A DNA stretch of 64,000 nucleotides from Pseudofulvibacter geojedonensis (GCF_042675745.1 NZ_JBHTJM010000006.1:62001-126000); one strand, 5' to 3'. Numbered from the stretch's first letter, positions 33,061 through 42,552 are shown. Numbers and translations: made by a program. Notes: generated from the sequence alone by a model not told the origin.

Positions 33061-33438
33061 TTAATTTAAGTCTACATCCATATCTAAAATTCCTTCATAC
33101 TGCAATAAATAAGGTTGATCTAGATATACTGGATCTCCTGTTACATTTGGATTTCCTAAACCTACTCCTGCATATAAAACTTTAGCATCTTTATCTCTAG
33201 CATGTTTTCTAAAAGTCTCCATCCAAACTACATCATAATTATCTGGATCTTCAGGTAATAAGGTAGCACGAACTATTACAAAATAATATTGACCTTCTTT
33301 ATCTATACATACATATTGAGGGTGCTTTTTTAGCTTACTATTAATAGCTACAAACTCAAAACCTTTTTTTTCTAAGTCTGCGCCTACTATGTTCATAGCT
33401 AAGTTGTGTAGCTCTTGTGTATTTAATGCTTTGCCCAT
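33061..33438 (-). CDS. Small soluble protein of unknown function upstream of apbE
   Basis: 125 residues, no signal or membrane segment. Conserved-looking blocks are LNTQELHNLAMNIVGADLEKKG, QYYFVIVRAT and LYAGVGLGNPNVTGDP. In related genomes I remember proteins of this kind being labelled as an NQR subunit F, but it has none of the [2Fe-2S], FAD or NADH motifs of NqrF, so that name would be wrong. It lies two bases before apbE, so a role around flavin transfer or NQR assembly is possible but unproven. Confidence 0.7.
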   Translation of the reverse strand: MGKALNTQELHNLAMNIVGADLEKKGFEFVAINSKLKKHPQYVCIDKEGQYYFVIVRATLLPEDPDNYDVVWMETFRKHARDKDAKVLYAGVGLGNPNVTGDPVYLDQPYLLQYEGILDMDVDLN

Positions 33439-33459
33439 AATACAAAAATACCAAAATAT

Positions 33460-34290
33460 TTATTGAATTATATAGCTAGTTTTAACAACTTCAGACAATC
33501 TAAAATACCCATAAGGTTTTGCTTCCTCATTGGTTTCATTAACACAATTCCCTATAACTGGAGCTGGAGTTACTCCAAAAGGTCCTTGGTCGTCTGCTTG
33601 CTGTAACAGCAAAGACATGTAGTTATAATATCGTTCAGAAATACCCGATAATTCTATCTCAACTAAATCACCCTCATTTAATTCATCATTCTCATTATCT
33701 CCATCTTCTTTTTCATAAAACATGGTCATTTCGTTTCCATTTGTAAACTCATCATCTAACGGAAAGTAATAAGGTAAAACATCGCCTGGTTCATTAAAAC
33801 GGGTTAAATAATAATTTTCTTCATCTTCTGGATCATCAAAAAAGATATTTACCTCTATCAATTCATCATCAAAACCTCCTTCAACTGTTTGCGTTATAGA
33901 GTTTATATCGCTTACAGATTTAAACTCTTCCTGTCCTTTATATACCTCATTACCGTATAAAATTTCTAATTCATAAACAGTGTTCAACTCAGGATTAAAA
34001 GTATTAGTTGTATAAATACCTTCTGTACTTTCTGAAAAAACAAAAGTAGTGTTATCTGACAACTTTCTAATTATAACTTGAGCTCCTGTAGCTGGAACAA
34101 ATTGTTCATTAGAAAAATATGGAGTAGATAACGATAATTTTATTTCTTGTTCGTTTCCAACTGTACCTTTTTCCCATTCAATAGTAGCTTCTATAACTAA
34201 CTTAGGAGATGACTGTGGAACATCAACATCTACTACATCTTCGCAAGATAACAAGCAGAAAGCCAATAATATGTATATATATGTCTTCAT
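33460..34290 (-). CDS. DUF4249 lipoprotein, partner of the TonB-dependent receptor
   Basis: 276 residues with a lipoprotein signal (LLSC, C16) followed by EDVVDVDVPQSSPKLVIEA, the standard DUF4249 opening, and a beta-rich body. DUF4249 proteins are found next to TonB-dependent receptors in Bacteroidota and are believed to sit on the outer membrane as substrate-handling partners. The gene follows the receptor with five bases between and precedes the 125-residue gene by 21 bases. Substrate unknown. Confidence 0.85.
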   Translation of the reverse strand: MKTYIYILLAFCLLSCEDVVDVDVPQSSPKLVIEATIEWEKGTVGNEQEIKLSLSTPYFSNEQFVPATGAQVIIRKLSDNTTFVFSESTEGIYTTNTFNPELNTVYELEILYGNEVYKGQEEFKSVSDINSITQTVEGGFDDELIEVNIFFDDPEDEENYYLTRFNEPGDVLPYYFPLDDEFTNGNEMTMFYEKEDGDNENDELNEGDLVEIELSGISERYYNYMSLLLQQADDQGPFGVTPAPVIGNCVNETNEEAKPYGYFRLSEVVKTSYIIQ

Positions 34291-34295
34291 CTTTT

Positions 34296-36671
34296 CTAAA
34301 ATTTAAAGTTATACGTTACTGAAGGAACAATACCGAAAATAGCCGTTCTTATTGCTTCATTATTGCCCGATTGTTCGTTCTGTCTAAACGAAATTGATGC
34401 AGCATTTTTTCTATTATAAATATTATATATTCCAAACACCCATTCGCTCTTCCATTTTCTATTCTTGTTTTTTCTAGGAGTCAATGTAGCCGATATATCT
34501 ATTCTGTGGTATGCAGGAAGTCTATTTGCATTTCTTTCATTAAAACTTGCAATTGATAAATCTTGATATTGATATTGAGCATCTGGGTAAGTAACAGGTC
34601 TACCTGTTTGATAAATCATATTCGCACCAAAGCTCCATTTGTCATTTAATGTATAAGTACCTGTTAAAGATATATCATGACTTCTATCGTAATTAGCATT
34701 ATACCATTTTCCCTTATTTATTCCTAAACCACCAACATTCCCTCCTTTAGTCTGTTGTTCTGCTTTAGATAAAGTATAGGCCAACCAACCTTTAAATTTT
34801 CCTTTATTTTTTTTAAATAAAAATTCTAGTCCATATGACCTTGATTGACCGTTTAATATTTGAGTCTCTATTTGATCTTGAGCTATTAAGTCTGCACCAT
34901 CAATATAATCTATCCTATTTTTTACTGTTTTGTAATAAGCTTCAACTGACAAAGAGTATATTTTATTTTTTACATTTTGAAAGTATCCAATAGCATATTG
35001 ATCACCTTTTTGTGGTTCTATAAACTTGCCGCTAGGCGTCCAAACATCTAAGGGAGTTACCGAAGTTGTGTTTGATAATAAATGAATATATTGAACCATT
35101 CTATTATAACTCAACTTAATAGAATTATCATTACTTAGCTGATAAGCTAGAGAAGCTCGAGGTTCTATATTATTAAACGATTTTATAAGTTCTCTTTTAG
35201 AATAATTTACTTCAGATATTGAATTAGAACTTTCATATATACCTAAAGAGCTATTATATATTACTGGCTGATTGTTTTCGTATACCGATACAGTTTCAGT
35301 ACCTAGTCGTAAAAAATTACTAAATCTGAAACCATATTCAGCTGTTAATTTAGGCGTTAACTTATGTTCTAATGAAGCGTATAAACTGTTTTCCAATGCA
35401 AATTTATCAGCTAATTTTCTAGAATTTATACTTGAATCTTCTGAAGAAGGAGAAACATCTCCAGGATTAAATTGATAATAAATACTACCCACTCCAAAAT
35501 TAAACTGTAATTTATCTGATATGTAATTCTTAAAATCATATTTAAGATTAAAGTTCTTAATATCAGATTTCCAATCTAACTTAATAAACTCTAAACCTAA
35601 ATTATAATTGTATTTACTGTAGATTAAAGATAAATTAGAAAATAATTTATCAGAAAAAATATGATTCCATCTCAAATTTACTGATGCGTTTCCATAATTG
35701 TTTTCAAAAGCATTTTCAAACTTAAAAACATCTTGTCCATAATAACCTGACAAGTACAACTTATCTTTTTCTCCTAACTTGTACCCTGATTTAAAGTTGA
35801 AATCATAAAAATATGCAACATTTCCCTTTTGTTTTTCTGAAAAATTCAAGAACAAATGTCCATAAGAAGCTCTACCTGCTGCTAAAAAGGCTCCTTTATC
35901 TTTTTTTATAGGTCCCTCTGCAAGTAATCTACTAGAAATAACTCCTAAACCTCCTTCTAAATGAAATTCTTTTTGGTTTCCATCTTTCTGTCTAATATCT
36001 AACACTGAAGAAACTCTACCTCCAAACTGTGCAGGAATCCCCCCTTTATATAAAGTCACATCTTTAATTACATCATTATTAAACACCGAGAAAAAACCGA
36101 ACAAATGAGATGCATTGTATATTATGGCTTCATCTAGCAATACTAAGTTCTGATCTGCAGCACCTCCTCTAACATTAAAACCAGCTGTACCTTCACCTGA
36201 ATTAGTAACACCTGGCAATAACTGCAAGCTTTTTAACACATCAACTTCACCTAAAACAACCGGTATTTGTTTAATTGTTTTAGCTTTCAAATTGCTTACA
36301 CTCATTTGAGGAGAAGAAATATTAAGTTTCTCTTTATCCTCAACAGTAATTACAACTTCTTCTAACTCACTAGAAGATTCTTTTAAACTAAAATTCATTT
36401 GTTGGTTATTAGTTAATTCTAACTCTTTGCTAATAGTTCCAAACCCAACATAACTAATAATTAAATTATAATTTCCTTTTGGAGCTGTAATAGAATAAAA
36501 ACCATACTCATTGGTTATCACCCCAATACTAGTATCTTTTATATATACAGATGCCCCTAATAAAGTTTCTCCTGAAGATTCATCGGTTATTGTTCCGCTG
36601 ACTGTGTATTTTTCTTGAGCAAATAAATTTATTCCTAGAAAAAAGAACACCAATACTAATAGTTTTTTCAA
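34296..36671 (-). CDS. TonB-dependent outer-membrane receptor
   Basis: 791 residues: signal peptide (about 1-18), a carboxypeptidase-regulatory-like N-terminal domain (about 22-105; GTITDESSGETLLGASVYIKDT), a plug domain (about 115-225; GVTNSGEGTAGFNVRGGAADQNLVLLDEA), then a 22-strand-type barrel ending in ...VPSVTYNFKF, a correct aromatic outer-membrane C-terminus. Imports a bound nutrient with energy from TonB. Unlike SusC it has no SusD partner; a DUF4249 lipoprotein takes that place. It heads a four-gene operon ending in apbE. The nutrient is unknown. Confidence 0.92.
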   Translation of the reverse strand: MKKLLVLVFFFLGINLFAQEKYTVSGTITDESSGETLLGASVYIKDTSIGVITNEYGFYSITAPKGNYNLIISYVGFGTISKELELTNNQQMNFSLKESSSELEEVVITVEDKEKLNISSPQMSVSNLKAKTIKQIPVVLGEVDVLKSLQLLPGVTNSGEGTAGFNVRGGAADQNLVLLDEAIIYNASHLFGFFSVFNNDVIKDVTLYKGGIPAQFGGRVSSVLDIRQKDGNQKEFHLEGGLGVISSRLLAEGPIKKDKGAFLAAGRASYGHLFLNFSEKQKGNVAYFYDFNFKSGYKLGEKDKLYLSGYYGQDVFKFENAFENNYGNASVNLRWNHIFSDKLFSNLSLIYSKYNYNLGLEFIKLDWKSDIKNFNLKYDFKNYISDKLQFNFGVGSIYYQFNPGDVSPSSEDSSINSRKLADKFALENSLYASLEHKLTPKLTAEYGFRFSNFLRLGTETVSVYENNQPVIYNSSLGIYESSNSISEVNYSKRELIKSFNNIEPRASLAYQLSNDNSIKLSYNRMVQYIHLLSNTTSVTPLDVWTPSGKFIEPQKGDQYAIGYFQNVKNKIYSLSVEAYYKTVKNRIDYIDGADLIAQDQIETQILNGQSRSYGLEFLFKKNKGKFKGWLAYTLSKAEQQTKGGNVGGLGINKGKWYNANYDRSHDISLTGTYTLNDKWSFGANMIYQTGRPVTYPDAQYQYQDLSIASFNERNANRLPAYHRIDISATLTPRKNKNRKWKSEWVFGIYNIYNRKNAASISFRQNEQSGNNEAIRTAIFGIVPSVTYNFKF

Positions 36672-36696
36672 TGCAGATTAATTTTGTTTAAAAATA

Positions 36697-36732
36697 CAAA
36701 ACCGTTACTTATAGAGTATAGCAACGGTTTTG
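36697..36732 (-). terminator. Terminator of the DEAD-box helicase gene
   Basis: A perfect 10-bp stem (CAAAACCGTT / AACGGTTTTG) with a 16-base loop lies 14 bases beyond the helicase stop and is followed on the minus strand by TATTTTTAAA. It also separates the helicase from the TonB-receptor operon. Confidence 0.72.
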
Positions 36733-36745
36733 ATTTAAACTTTTT

Positions 36746-38110
36746 TTAACGTTTCTTTTTCTTATTACGTTTATTGTAGTTTTTATCTCCTCTAGTTTTT
36801 GGCTTTTTATACTTTTTAGCAATCTCTCTACGATAAGAACCTCCTTGATTTGTCTTACTATTTTTTTCGCTCTTTTCATGAAAAGCAGGACCTGGAACAT
36901 ACTCATCTGTCTCTCTCTTATGAGGGTTATAATGTTCCTTAATTTTTGGACGCTCTTCTGGTGTTAATTGATCTGATATTTCTACCTCTTCTGGAAATTC
37001 CATTAATGGAATTTTATAATCCATTAAAGACTCTATTGCATCTTTCGCTTCTTGTTCAGCTTCAGTAGAAAACAACAGCGACTTCCCCTCATGTTCTGCT
37101 CTACCTGTTCTACCTATACGATGCATATAGTTTTCTGGATAATTAGGAGTGTCAAAATTAATTACATGAGTAATTTCGTCTAAATCTAAACCTCGGGCCA
37201 TTACATCTGTAGCTACTAAAATTCTATTTTCGCCTTCATCAAATTGCCTAATTGAACGCACCCTATAATTTTGTGTTTTATTAGAATGTATAACACATAA
37301 CTCCGAATTATACCTTTCTGATAACACATCAAATAACCTATCGGCACTTTTTTTATTTGACACAAATACTAATACTTTAGAAAACTCATCTTTATCTCTC
37401 AATAAGTGAATTAACAAATTAGCTTTTGTATAAAAGTTCTTAACACTATACGATTGCTGTAATATATTATCTAAAGGAGTACCACTTACAGCTATTGATA
37501 TTTTTTCTGGTGCTATAAAAAAGTCATCTATTAAAGCATCTACCTCTTGTGTCATGGTTGCAGAAAACATTATATTTTGCCTTCTGTTGGGTAGTACATC
37601 AAAAATATTAGTTAATTGAAAGCGAAAACCTAAATCTAACATTACATCTACTTCATCGATTATCAACTTCTGAATTGACTTTAATTGCAATGCTCTACTA
37701 ACAGCTAAATCATATAGCCTACCAGGGGTTGCCACTATAATATCTGCTCCTTGTGCAACTGCTTGTTTTTGAGTATTGATATTAGTTCCTCCATACACCC
37801 CAAGAACGCGAACATTGATATATTTAGCCAGTTTTTCAATTTCATCTACTACTTGCAGCACCAATTCTCTGGTTGGTACCAATACTAAAACCCTTGGGTT
37901 TACTTGCTTAGAAAACTTTAAATCTCTTAAAACAGGCATCATATAAGCAAAAGTTTTACCTGTTCCTGTCTGAGCTATTCCAACTACATCTTTACCAGAT
38001 CGAACTACAGAAAAGGCTTCAGCTTGAATTGGAGTCGGGTTTTCAAACCCCAAGTCATCTATAGCATATTGTAGTTGATTAGACAGATTTAAATCTTGAA
38101 AAGTTTTCAT
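36746..38110 (-). CDS. DEAD-box RNA helicase, motif II reads DEVD
   Basis: ATP-dependent RNA helicase, likely in ribosome assembly or RNA turnover. 454 residues from ATG at 38110: Q motif (FENPTPIQ), Walker A AQTGTGKT (46-53), PTREL, motif II DEVD (152-155) instead of DEAD, SAT, and HRIGRTGRAEHEG. The C-terminal tail (about 385-454) is strongly basic and Lys/Arg-rich and should bind RNA non-specifically. The Ala-to-Val change in motif II keeps the Asp-Glu pair that holds Mg-ATP, so activity is expected. ATG at 38110 is preferred over one seven codons upstream, which lies close to the promoter box. Confidence 0.92.
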   Translation of the reverse strand: MKTFQDLNLSNQLQYAIDDLGFENPTPIQAEAFSVVRSGKDVVGIAQTGTGKTFAYMMPVLRDLKFSKQVNPRVLVLVPTRELVLQVVDEIEKLAKYINVRVLGVYGGTNINTQKQAVAQGADIIVATPGRLYDLAVSRALQLKSIQKLIIDEVDVMLDLGFRFQLTNIFDVLPNRRQNIMFSATMTQEVDALIDDFFIAPEKISIAVSGTPLDNILQQSYSVKNFYTKANLLIHLLRDKDEFSKVLVFVSNKKSADRLFDVLSERYNSELCVIHSNKTQNYRVRSIRQFDEGENRILVATDVMARGLDLDEITHVINFDTPNYPENYMHRIGRTGRAEHEGKSLLFSTEAEQEAKDAIESLMDYKIPLMEFPEEVEISDQLTPEERPKIKEHYNPHKRETDEYVPGPAFHEKSEKNSKTNQGGSYRREIAKKYKKPKTRGDKNYNKRNKKKKR

Positions 38111-38128
38111 GTTAAATATTTTATGCTG

Positions 38129-38136
38129 CAAAGGTA
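38129..38136 (-). promoter_or_regulatory. -7 promoter box of the helicase gene (TACCTTTG)
   Basis: On the minus strand TACCTTTG matches TAnnTTTG and ends 18 bases before the chosen helicase start codon. A clear -33 element is lacking. Confidence 0.5.
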
Positions 38137-38164
38137 CACTTTTATTAATGTTTATAAACCATAA

Positions 38165-38194
38165 AAAAACCGGTGTAATGTTACACCGGTTTTT
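38165..38194 (-). terminator. Terminator downstream of the small T9SS protein gene
   Basis: A 12-14-bp stem AAAACCGGTGTA / TACACCGGTTTT with a short loop lies 19 bases beyond the stop codon, with T-rich flanks on both strands. It closes the protease/T9SS-protein operon. Confidence 0.87.
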
Positions 38195-38213
38195 CTATAT
38201 AAACGATTTGATA

Positions 38214-39077
38214 TTACTGAATCATTAATCTTCTTACTTCTTTAGAACCTTCTGATTCTATTGATACCAAATACAACCCTGAAGATACATTTGATGTATT
38301 TATAGATTCTCCTTGGTAATTATCTATAGATAAAATCTTCTTTCCGTTTACACTGTACATTGACACTGATGCTGCAGTCTTTAATCCCTCTACCACAAAA
38401 GATCCTTTTGTTGGATTAGGTGATAATACTGCCTCATTTAAGTTTAGTGAAACATCGCTAGTACTTAATGCTGCAAAAGAAAAAGGAGTAGTATTTACAG
38501 TTCCTAATATATCTTGTGTACTTCCTGAAGTAGCCGTTGGGTAATTGATATTTAAAAAGTTCTCATTTGGTTCAGAACTAATTAAAGCATCACTATTATC
38601 TATTATAGATATACTTCCAGTTGTTGGTGCTCCAGATCCGGTTGTTACCTGAAATACAGCCATGATAATTGGTGTACCACTTTCTGCATCAAAAAATACA
38701 TTGGTTGCCCCAGGTGTTCTTAATAACTGGTATACAAAATTTCCGCTAGATGCAGATGGACCTGCCAAGTAAGTAGCATCCCACTCGGTTGCAGGTATGG
38801 CATAATCGCACACATTACTTGCAGGTGGAGTAAACACACAATTATTAACAAAACCAGTGTTTCCTGGTAATAAATATGCTCCCCCTGCTATCGATACAAC
38901 TGCCCCCATATCTGATGAGTTTCCGTTGGTTTCTGTAAAATCTGGCGTGGCTACTAATGCCATTTCTAAGTTACCATTGGCATTTGTACCAATGTGACTT
39001 AAACTGTAATTCATGTTTTGGGCTTTAACTCCAAAAGTCATTGCTAATAAAGTAAAAGCTATATATATCTTTTTCAT
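38214..39077 (-). CDS. T9SS-sorted surface protein, candidate anchor for the adjacent protease
   Basis: 287 residues: signal peptide (about 1-19, ending FGVKAQ), a beta-sandwich-like domain (about 20-200) with VFFDAESGTPIIMAVFQVTTGSG and SISIIDNSDALI, and a type A T9SS sorting domain (about 215-287; LNEAVLSPNPTKGSF, SSGLYLVSI). The central domain is of a kind that could be cohesin-like (long strands, an exposed hydrophobic face, a final SIxIID strand), but I cannot confirm that by eye. It starts 25 bases after the protease gene whose C-terminus has dockerin-like repeats and no sorting domain, so it may carry that protease on the cell surface. Confidence 0.78.
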   Translation of the reverse strand: MKKIYIAFTLLAMTFGVKAQNMNYSLSHIGTNANGNLEMALVATPDFTETNGNSSDMGAVVSIAGGAYLLPGNTGFVNNCVFTPPASNVCDYAIPATEWDATYLAGPSASSGNFVYQLLRTPGATNVFFDAESGTPIIMAVFQVTTGSGAPTTGSISIIDNSDALISSEPNENFLNINYPTATSGSTQDILGTVNTTPFSFAALSTSDVSLNLNEAVLSPNPTKGSFVVEGLKTAASVSMYSVNGKKILSIDNYQGESINTSNVSSGLYLVSIESEGSKEVRRLMIQ

Positions 39078-39102
39078 CTCTTTTATTTCTTTAGATTTTA
39101 AA

Positions 39103-42100
39103 TTAAGGTAATTGCTCTGTTATCATGAACAGATTAGATGGCGAACTCTGGTTATTTGGGTGTGCTAAAACAACATCTTTTAAAGTGTTGGCATCATTTC
39201 CTGAACCCTGATACTTAATTGTTCCATCTAAATTAACATCGGCCGCATCATATCCAGTATATGAATATAAATTACTATTTGTTGTATTTCCTGCTTCTGC
39301 TAATACATTATCTTTTATAATATTAGTATCGTTTCCAGAACCCTGATATCGTACTGTTGTATCGCCACTAACATTTCCTGCCCACATAGCTACAACACCT
39401 GTTGGCATACTAAAACTTGTTTGCGCATTTGTACCATTGGTTATTTGGTTATTGGCATCTGTAAAATCTACTGTAGTTGGTGTACTTGATAAAGTTATTG
39501 CCGTTGAACTCATTACCCCTAAATGATTTCTGTGCTTAATAGCTACATAATAATCTCTAGAAGTAGAGTCAAATGTAATTGCTGAGGTTCCATCTACACC
39601 CACTACATCTCCATCTCTTTGTAATAAAGCAGATTGGCTATGTACAACTGTTGTATTAGTAACATCATCTCTTAGTTCTACAAATACCCAATCAACAATA
39701 GCATCGTTACCTGTTGCATTAAATACTGATGCATTACATGCTAAAGCATCTGTATAAGGACTGGTAGTTGGTATAAACCCTCCTACTCGTAAATCATCTC
39801 GCATTAAATTTCCTCCGCCATTATTCAACATTGCTCCTTGTAAAAAGACTCTTGGTGATACTGAAATCTTAGCAAATGTCTCTGTAGTTCCAAAATAAAA
39901 CTTACCATCTAAACCTGTAAAGTTTCCTGTTAACTCATGATCACTTCCAAAAGCAGCAGGAGTTAAGCTAACTATTTCTCCAACTGTTTCTCTATAAGCA
40001 ACAATATCATTAATCGTTTTTCCTGGGTTTGCAGTTAACCAACCCTGAATTTCTGCATTAGTAAAGTAAAACTTAACTGAAGTATTTCCATTTGTACCAT
40101 TAGTAGTGCTTGGTTTTATTGCAAAAACTTTATCCATTGCTAAATTAGGTGAAGCACTACCATTATAGGCTTGGGCTCCATTTCCTGATCTAAATACTGA
40201 GCTGGTTGTACAACCGTAATTGAATGTATCGTTATTAGTAATATCTAACATTAAATCTCCAGAAGTGCTATCTGAGGTGTATACAGTACCTGTTCCTGGC
40301 AAATTCAACAAATCATTAGTAGTTCCATCATTTACAGCTGTTTGAATTGGAGTTGCTACATCAGAAGTAACAGTAATATCATCTAACATAAAAACAAACT
40401 CATCTGCAGAAACCACATGGATAACCACATATACATTTTGATTATCAAAAGAAGATGGTATAGAATAAGTATATTCTGTCCATGGATTAGTAGGTGGTAT
40501 TACATAAGGATTTGGTGTAACATATGTTATACCAGAACCATCATTGGTTGCAGATACACCAACTCTAAATCGTTCTCCTCCATTATAATTATCTGTTAAA
40601 CTTTTAGCCCAAAATTTAATTTCTCCATTTGTTCCATTAGCTAAAACCGGAGTAATAGCCATATCATCATTTAAAGGTGTTCCGCTAACACTTCCGTTAG
40701 AGTTGAAACAATAAAAACCTTTGTTTCCTCCATAAGAATTCCACCCTGCATTAGAGGCAGGAGTTGTAGCACCTGGATTGAAAACAATAAAAGAACCAGT
40801 ATATTGTTCATTAGTAAAGTTGGTATTATCAGATGCATAAGTTGCATCACCATCATTATCAATTAATGTCCAACTACCAATATTGTTAATTGAGAAATCT
40901 GTATAAGATTCAAAATCATCAGAAAACAATGTCACATTCTGTGTTGTAGACGGAACAACATCATCGTCTGTAATTGTTAAGGTTAGAGTATTATTAGCTC
41001 CCGCAGTAGCATCACTACCTGTTACAGTTAAACCAATTTGAATAGTTTCATCTCCTTCAACAAAGGCATCATGAAATACACGAACTGTCATATCTCTAGT
41101 TCCTGTAGCACCAGAAGCAAAAGACACGCTTGATGTCATTAATTGGAAATCTACATTATTAGAAGCAGTACCTCCTGCTACATTAAAATTAATATTAGTA
41201 TTTCCGGTAGCTGCTGTACTTAAACTTACTGCAGTTGTTATATCGGTGTAAGAACACGCACTTCCCTCTGCTTGAGAAGAATTTGTAGAAGTAAAAACTA
41301 CAGTAGGAGTTAAAGGAGCAGCTGTATTTGAATTAATTAACTGATCAAAACCATCTGCATTCGCAATTACAGTAGCCATTCTACCAACTTGATCAAACGT
41401 AAATAAATCCATACAAGTATCATATGAGTAATCCATGAAATTTTGTACTTGATCTAAACCAGTGCCACAAGTTGAAGTTGTTGGACATCCATTACTAGAA
41501 CCTTGCTGCGTTGGTGTATCAGCGCAATAATCATCTCCACAGTTAGCATCACCCCAAATATGTCGTAATCCTATCCAGTGCCCAATTTCATGTGTTAATG
41601 TTCTACCTGCTGCATAAACTCCTCCTTGAGGATGAGGGTTTGCGACAGACCCTATAGAAGTATAAGTACAAACTACACCATCTGTTGTTGCAGCACCTCC
41701 ATTTGCAGGCATACCTGGTAATGTAGAATTACTAGGAAACTGAGCGTATCCTAATAAACCACCTCCTAAGACTGCTGTCCAAATATTAGCATATCTATTT
41801 CTATCCCATATGGTAGCTTGCTTTACCCCTCCATCTAAAGCATTTGCGTCTAAAGATGAATATGAAGGATCATAATGCCTAGTTATACCTGGCTCACTTA
41901 ATGGATTTCCATTTGGATCTACTGTTGCAGGTGCGAATTGAATATCAGAATCAGCTGCAACTGGGTTGGTACTACCAGCTTGATTGCTAAAATCTAAATT
42001 TAACTGATCTATTTGAGCATTGATATACTGTGCATCTAAATCTGCTGCATGTCCTTGTGATGGCGCTAATACATGAAAAATTATAGGTATTGTATAAGTA

Positions 42101-42441
42101 GCTCTTTGATATGTACCATTAGCTTTATCTTGAGCTATTCTGGCTCTGCGTTCTTCTATTAATGGAGCTAACCATTCCTCAAATGCTTCATTGTATTGAG
42201 ACATAGTTTTACCAGACTTTTGAAGTCTTTGTTCATTCATTTCTACAGATCCACATCGAATTAAACCTTCTGAATCGTAAAATTTTTTGTTTTCTTCTGT
42301 TAATTGGTCATAAGTAATTGTTTGCCCATTAATACTACTATTATTTTCTGTAGTAGTAGCTCTTTTACTTTGAGCTTGAGTAAACGTAATACTCATTAAC
42401 GTCAAGGCTACGAACGTAGCCTTAAAGGTAATTTTCTTCAT
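39103..42441 (-). CDS. Large secreted M43-type metalloprotease with Calx-beta and dockerin-like C-terminal repeats
   Basis: 1112 residues. Order: signal peptide (about 1-23); propeptide; pappalysin-like M43 catalytic domain with HEIGHWIGLRH (H284, E285, H288, H294) and NFMDYSYDTCMD as Met-turn; a Calx-beta-like domain (about 390-495); a choice-of-anchor/MAM-like module (about 505-690); further beta modules; then two copies of a D-x-N-x-DG/YQGSGND segment (last 94 residues). No T9SS sorting domain follows: the protein ends FMITEQLP. Flavobacterial proteins with this ending are secreted, but how they stay attached is unclear. The next gene on the strand, 25 bases on, encodes a small T9SS-sorted protein. 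Confidence 0.88.
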   Translation of the reverse strand: MKKITFKATFVALTLMSITFTQAQSKRATTTENNSSINGQTITYDQLTEENKKFYDSEGLIRCGSVEMNEQRLQKSGKTMSQYNEAFEEWLAPLIEERRARIAQDKANGTYQRATYTIPIIFHVLAPSQGHAADLDAQYINAQIDQLNLDFSNQAGSTNPVAADSDIQFAPATVDPNGNPLSEPGITRHYDPSYSSLDANALDGGVKQATIWDRNRYANIWTAVLGGGLLGYAQFPSNSTLPGMPANGGAATTDGVVCTYTSIGSVANPHPQGGVYAAGRTLTHEIGHWIGLRHIWGDANCGDDYCADTPTQQGSSNGCPTTSTCGTGLDQVQNFMDYSYDTCMDLFTFDQVGRMATVIANADGFDQLINSNTAAPLTPTVVFTSTNSSQAEGSACSYTDITTAVSLSTAATGNTNINFNVAGGTASNNVDFQLMTSSVSFASGATGTRDMTVRVFHDAFVEGDETIQIGLTVTGSDATAGANNTLTLTITDDDVVPSTTQNVTLFSDDFESYTDFSINNIGSWTLIDNDGDATYASDNTNFTNEQYTGSFIVFNPGATTPASNAGWNSYGGNKGFYCFNSNGSVSGTPLNDDMAITPVLANGTNGEIKFWAKSLTDNYNGGERFRVGVSATNDGSGITYVTPNPYVIPPTNPWTEYTYSIPSSFDNQNVYVVIHVVSADEFVFMLDDITVTSDVATPIQTAVNDGTTNDLLNLPGTGTVYTSDSTSGDLMLDITNNDTFNYGCTTSSVFRSGNGAQAYNGSASPNLAMDKVFAIKPSTTNGTNGNTSVKFYFTNAEIQGWLTANPGKTINDIVAYRETVGEIVSLTPAAFGSDHELTGNFTGLDGKFYFGTTETFAKISVSPRVFLQGAMLNNGGGNLMRDDLRVGGFIPTTSPYTDALACNASVFNATGNDAIVDWVFVELRDDVTNTTVVHSQSALLQRDGDVVGVDGTSAITFDSTSRDYYVAIKHRNHLGVMSSTAITLSSTPTTVDFTDANNQITNGTNAQTSFSMPTGVVAMWAGNVSGDTTVRYQGSGNDTNIIKDNVLAEAGNTTNSNLYSYTGYDAADVNLDGTIKYQGSGNDANTLKDVVLAHPNNQSSPSNLFMITEQLP
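39106..39387 (-). repeat. Two dockerin-like repeats at the protease C-terminus
   Basis: Residues 1019-1112 contain two related units: GDTTVRYQGSGNDTNIIKDNVL and, after a 20-residue spacer, LDGTIKYQGSGNDANTLKD. The second begins DAADVNLDG, an EF-hand-like calcium loop as in type I dockerins. Both share YQGSGND and the following LKD/IKD-x-VLA helix. The copies are also alike in DNA (the ACCCTGATA stretch occurs in both). Confidence 0.7.
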
Positions 42442-42552
42442 TTTATTGGGTTTTTAGTCTATTAAATCTGTCGAATATATGAATTAAAATAAACAAACAC
42501 CCAAAATGTTTTTCTAGTTAACAATAATCTCTATTTGTGTTATAAAACAAAA

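Noticed and set aside
36709..36906. 65-codon basic frame at the end of the helicase gene
   Set aside because: Out-of-frame shadow of the lysine-rich helicase tail.
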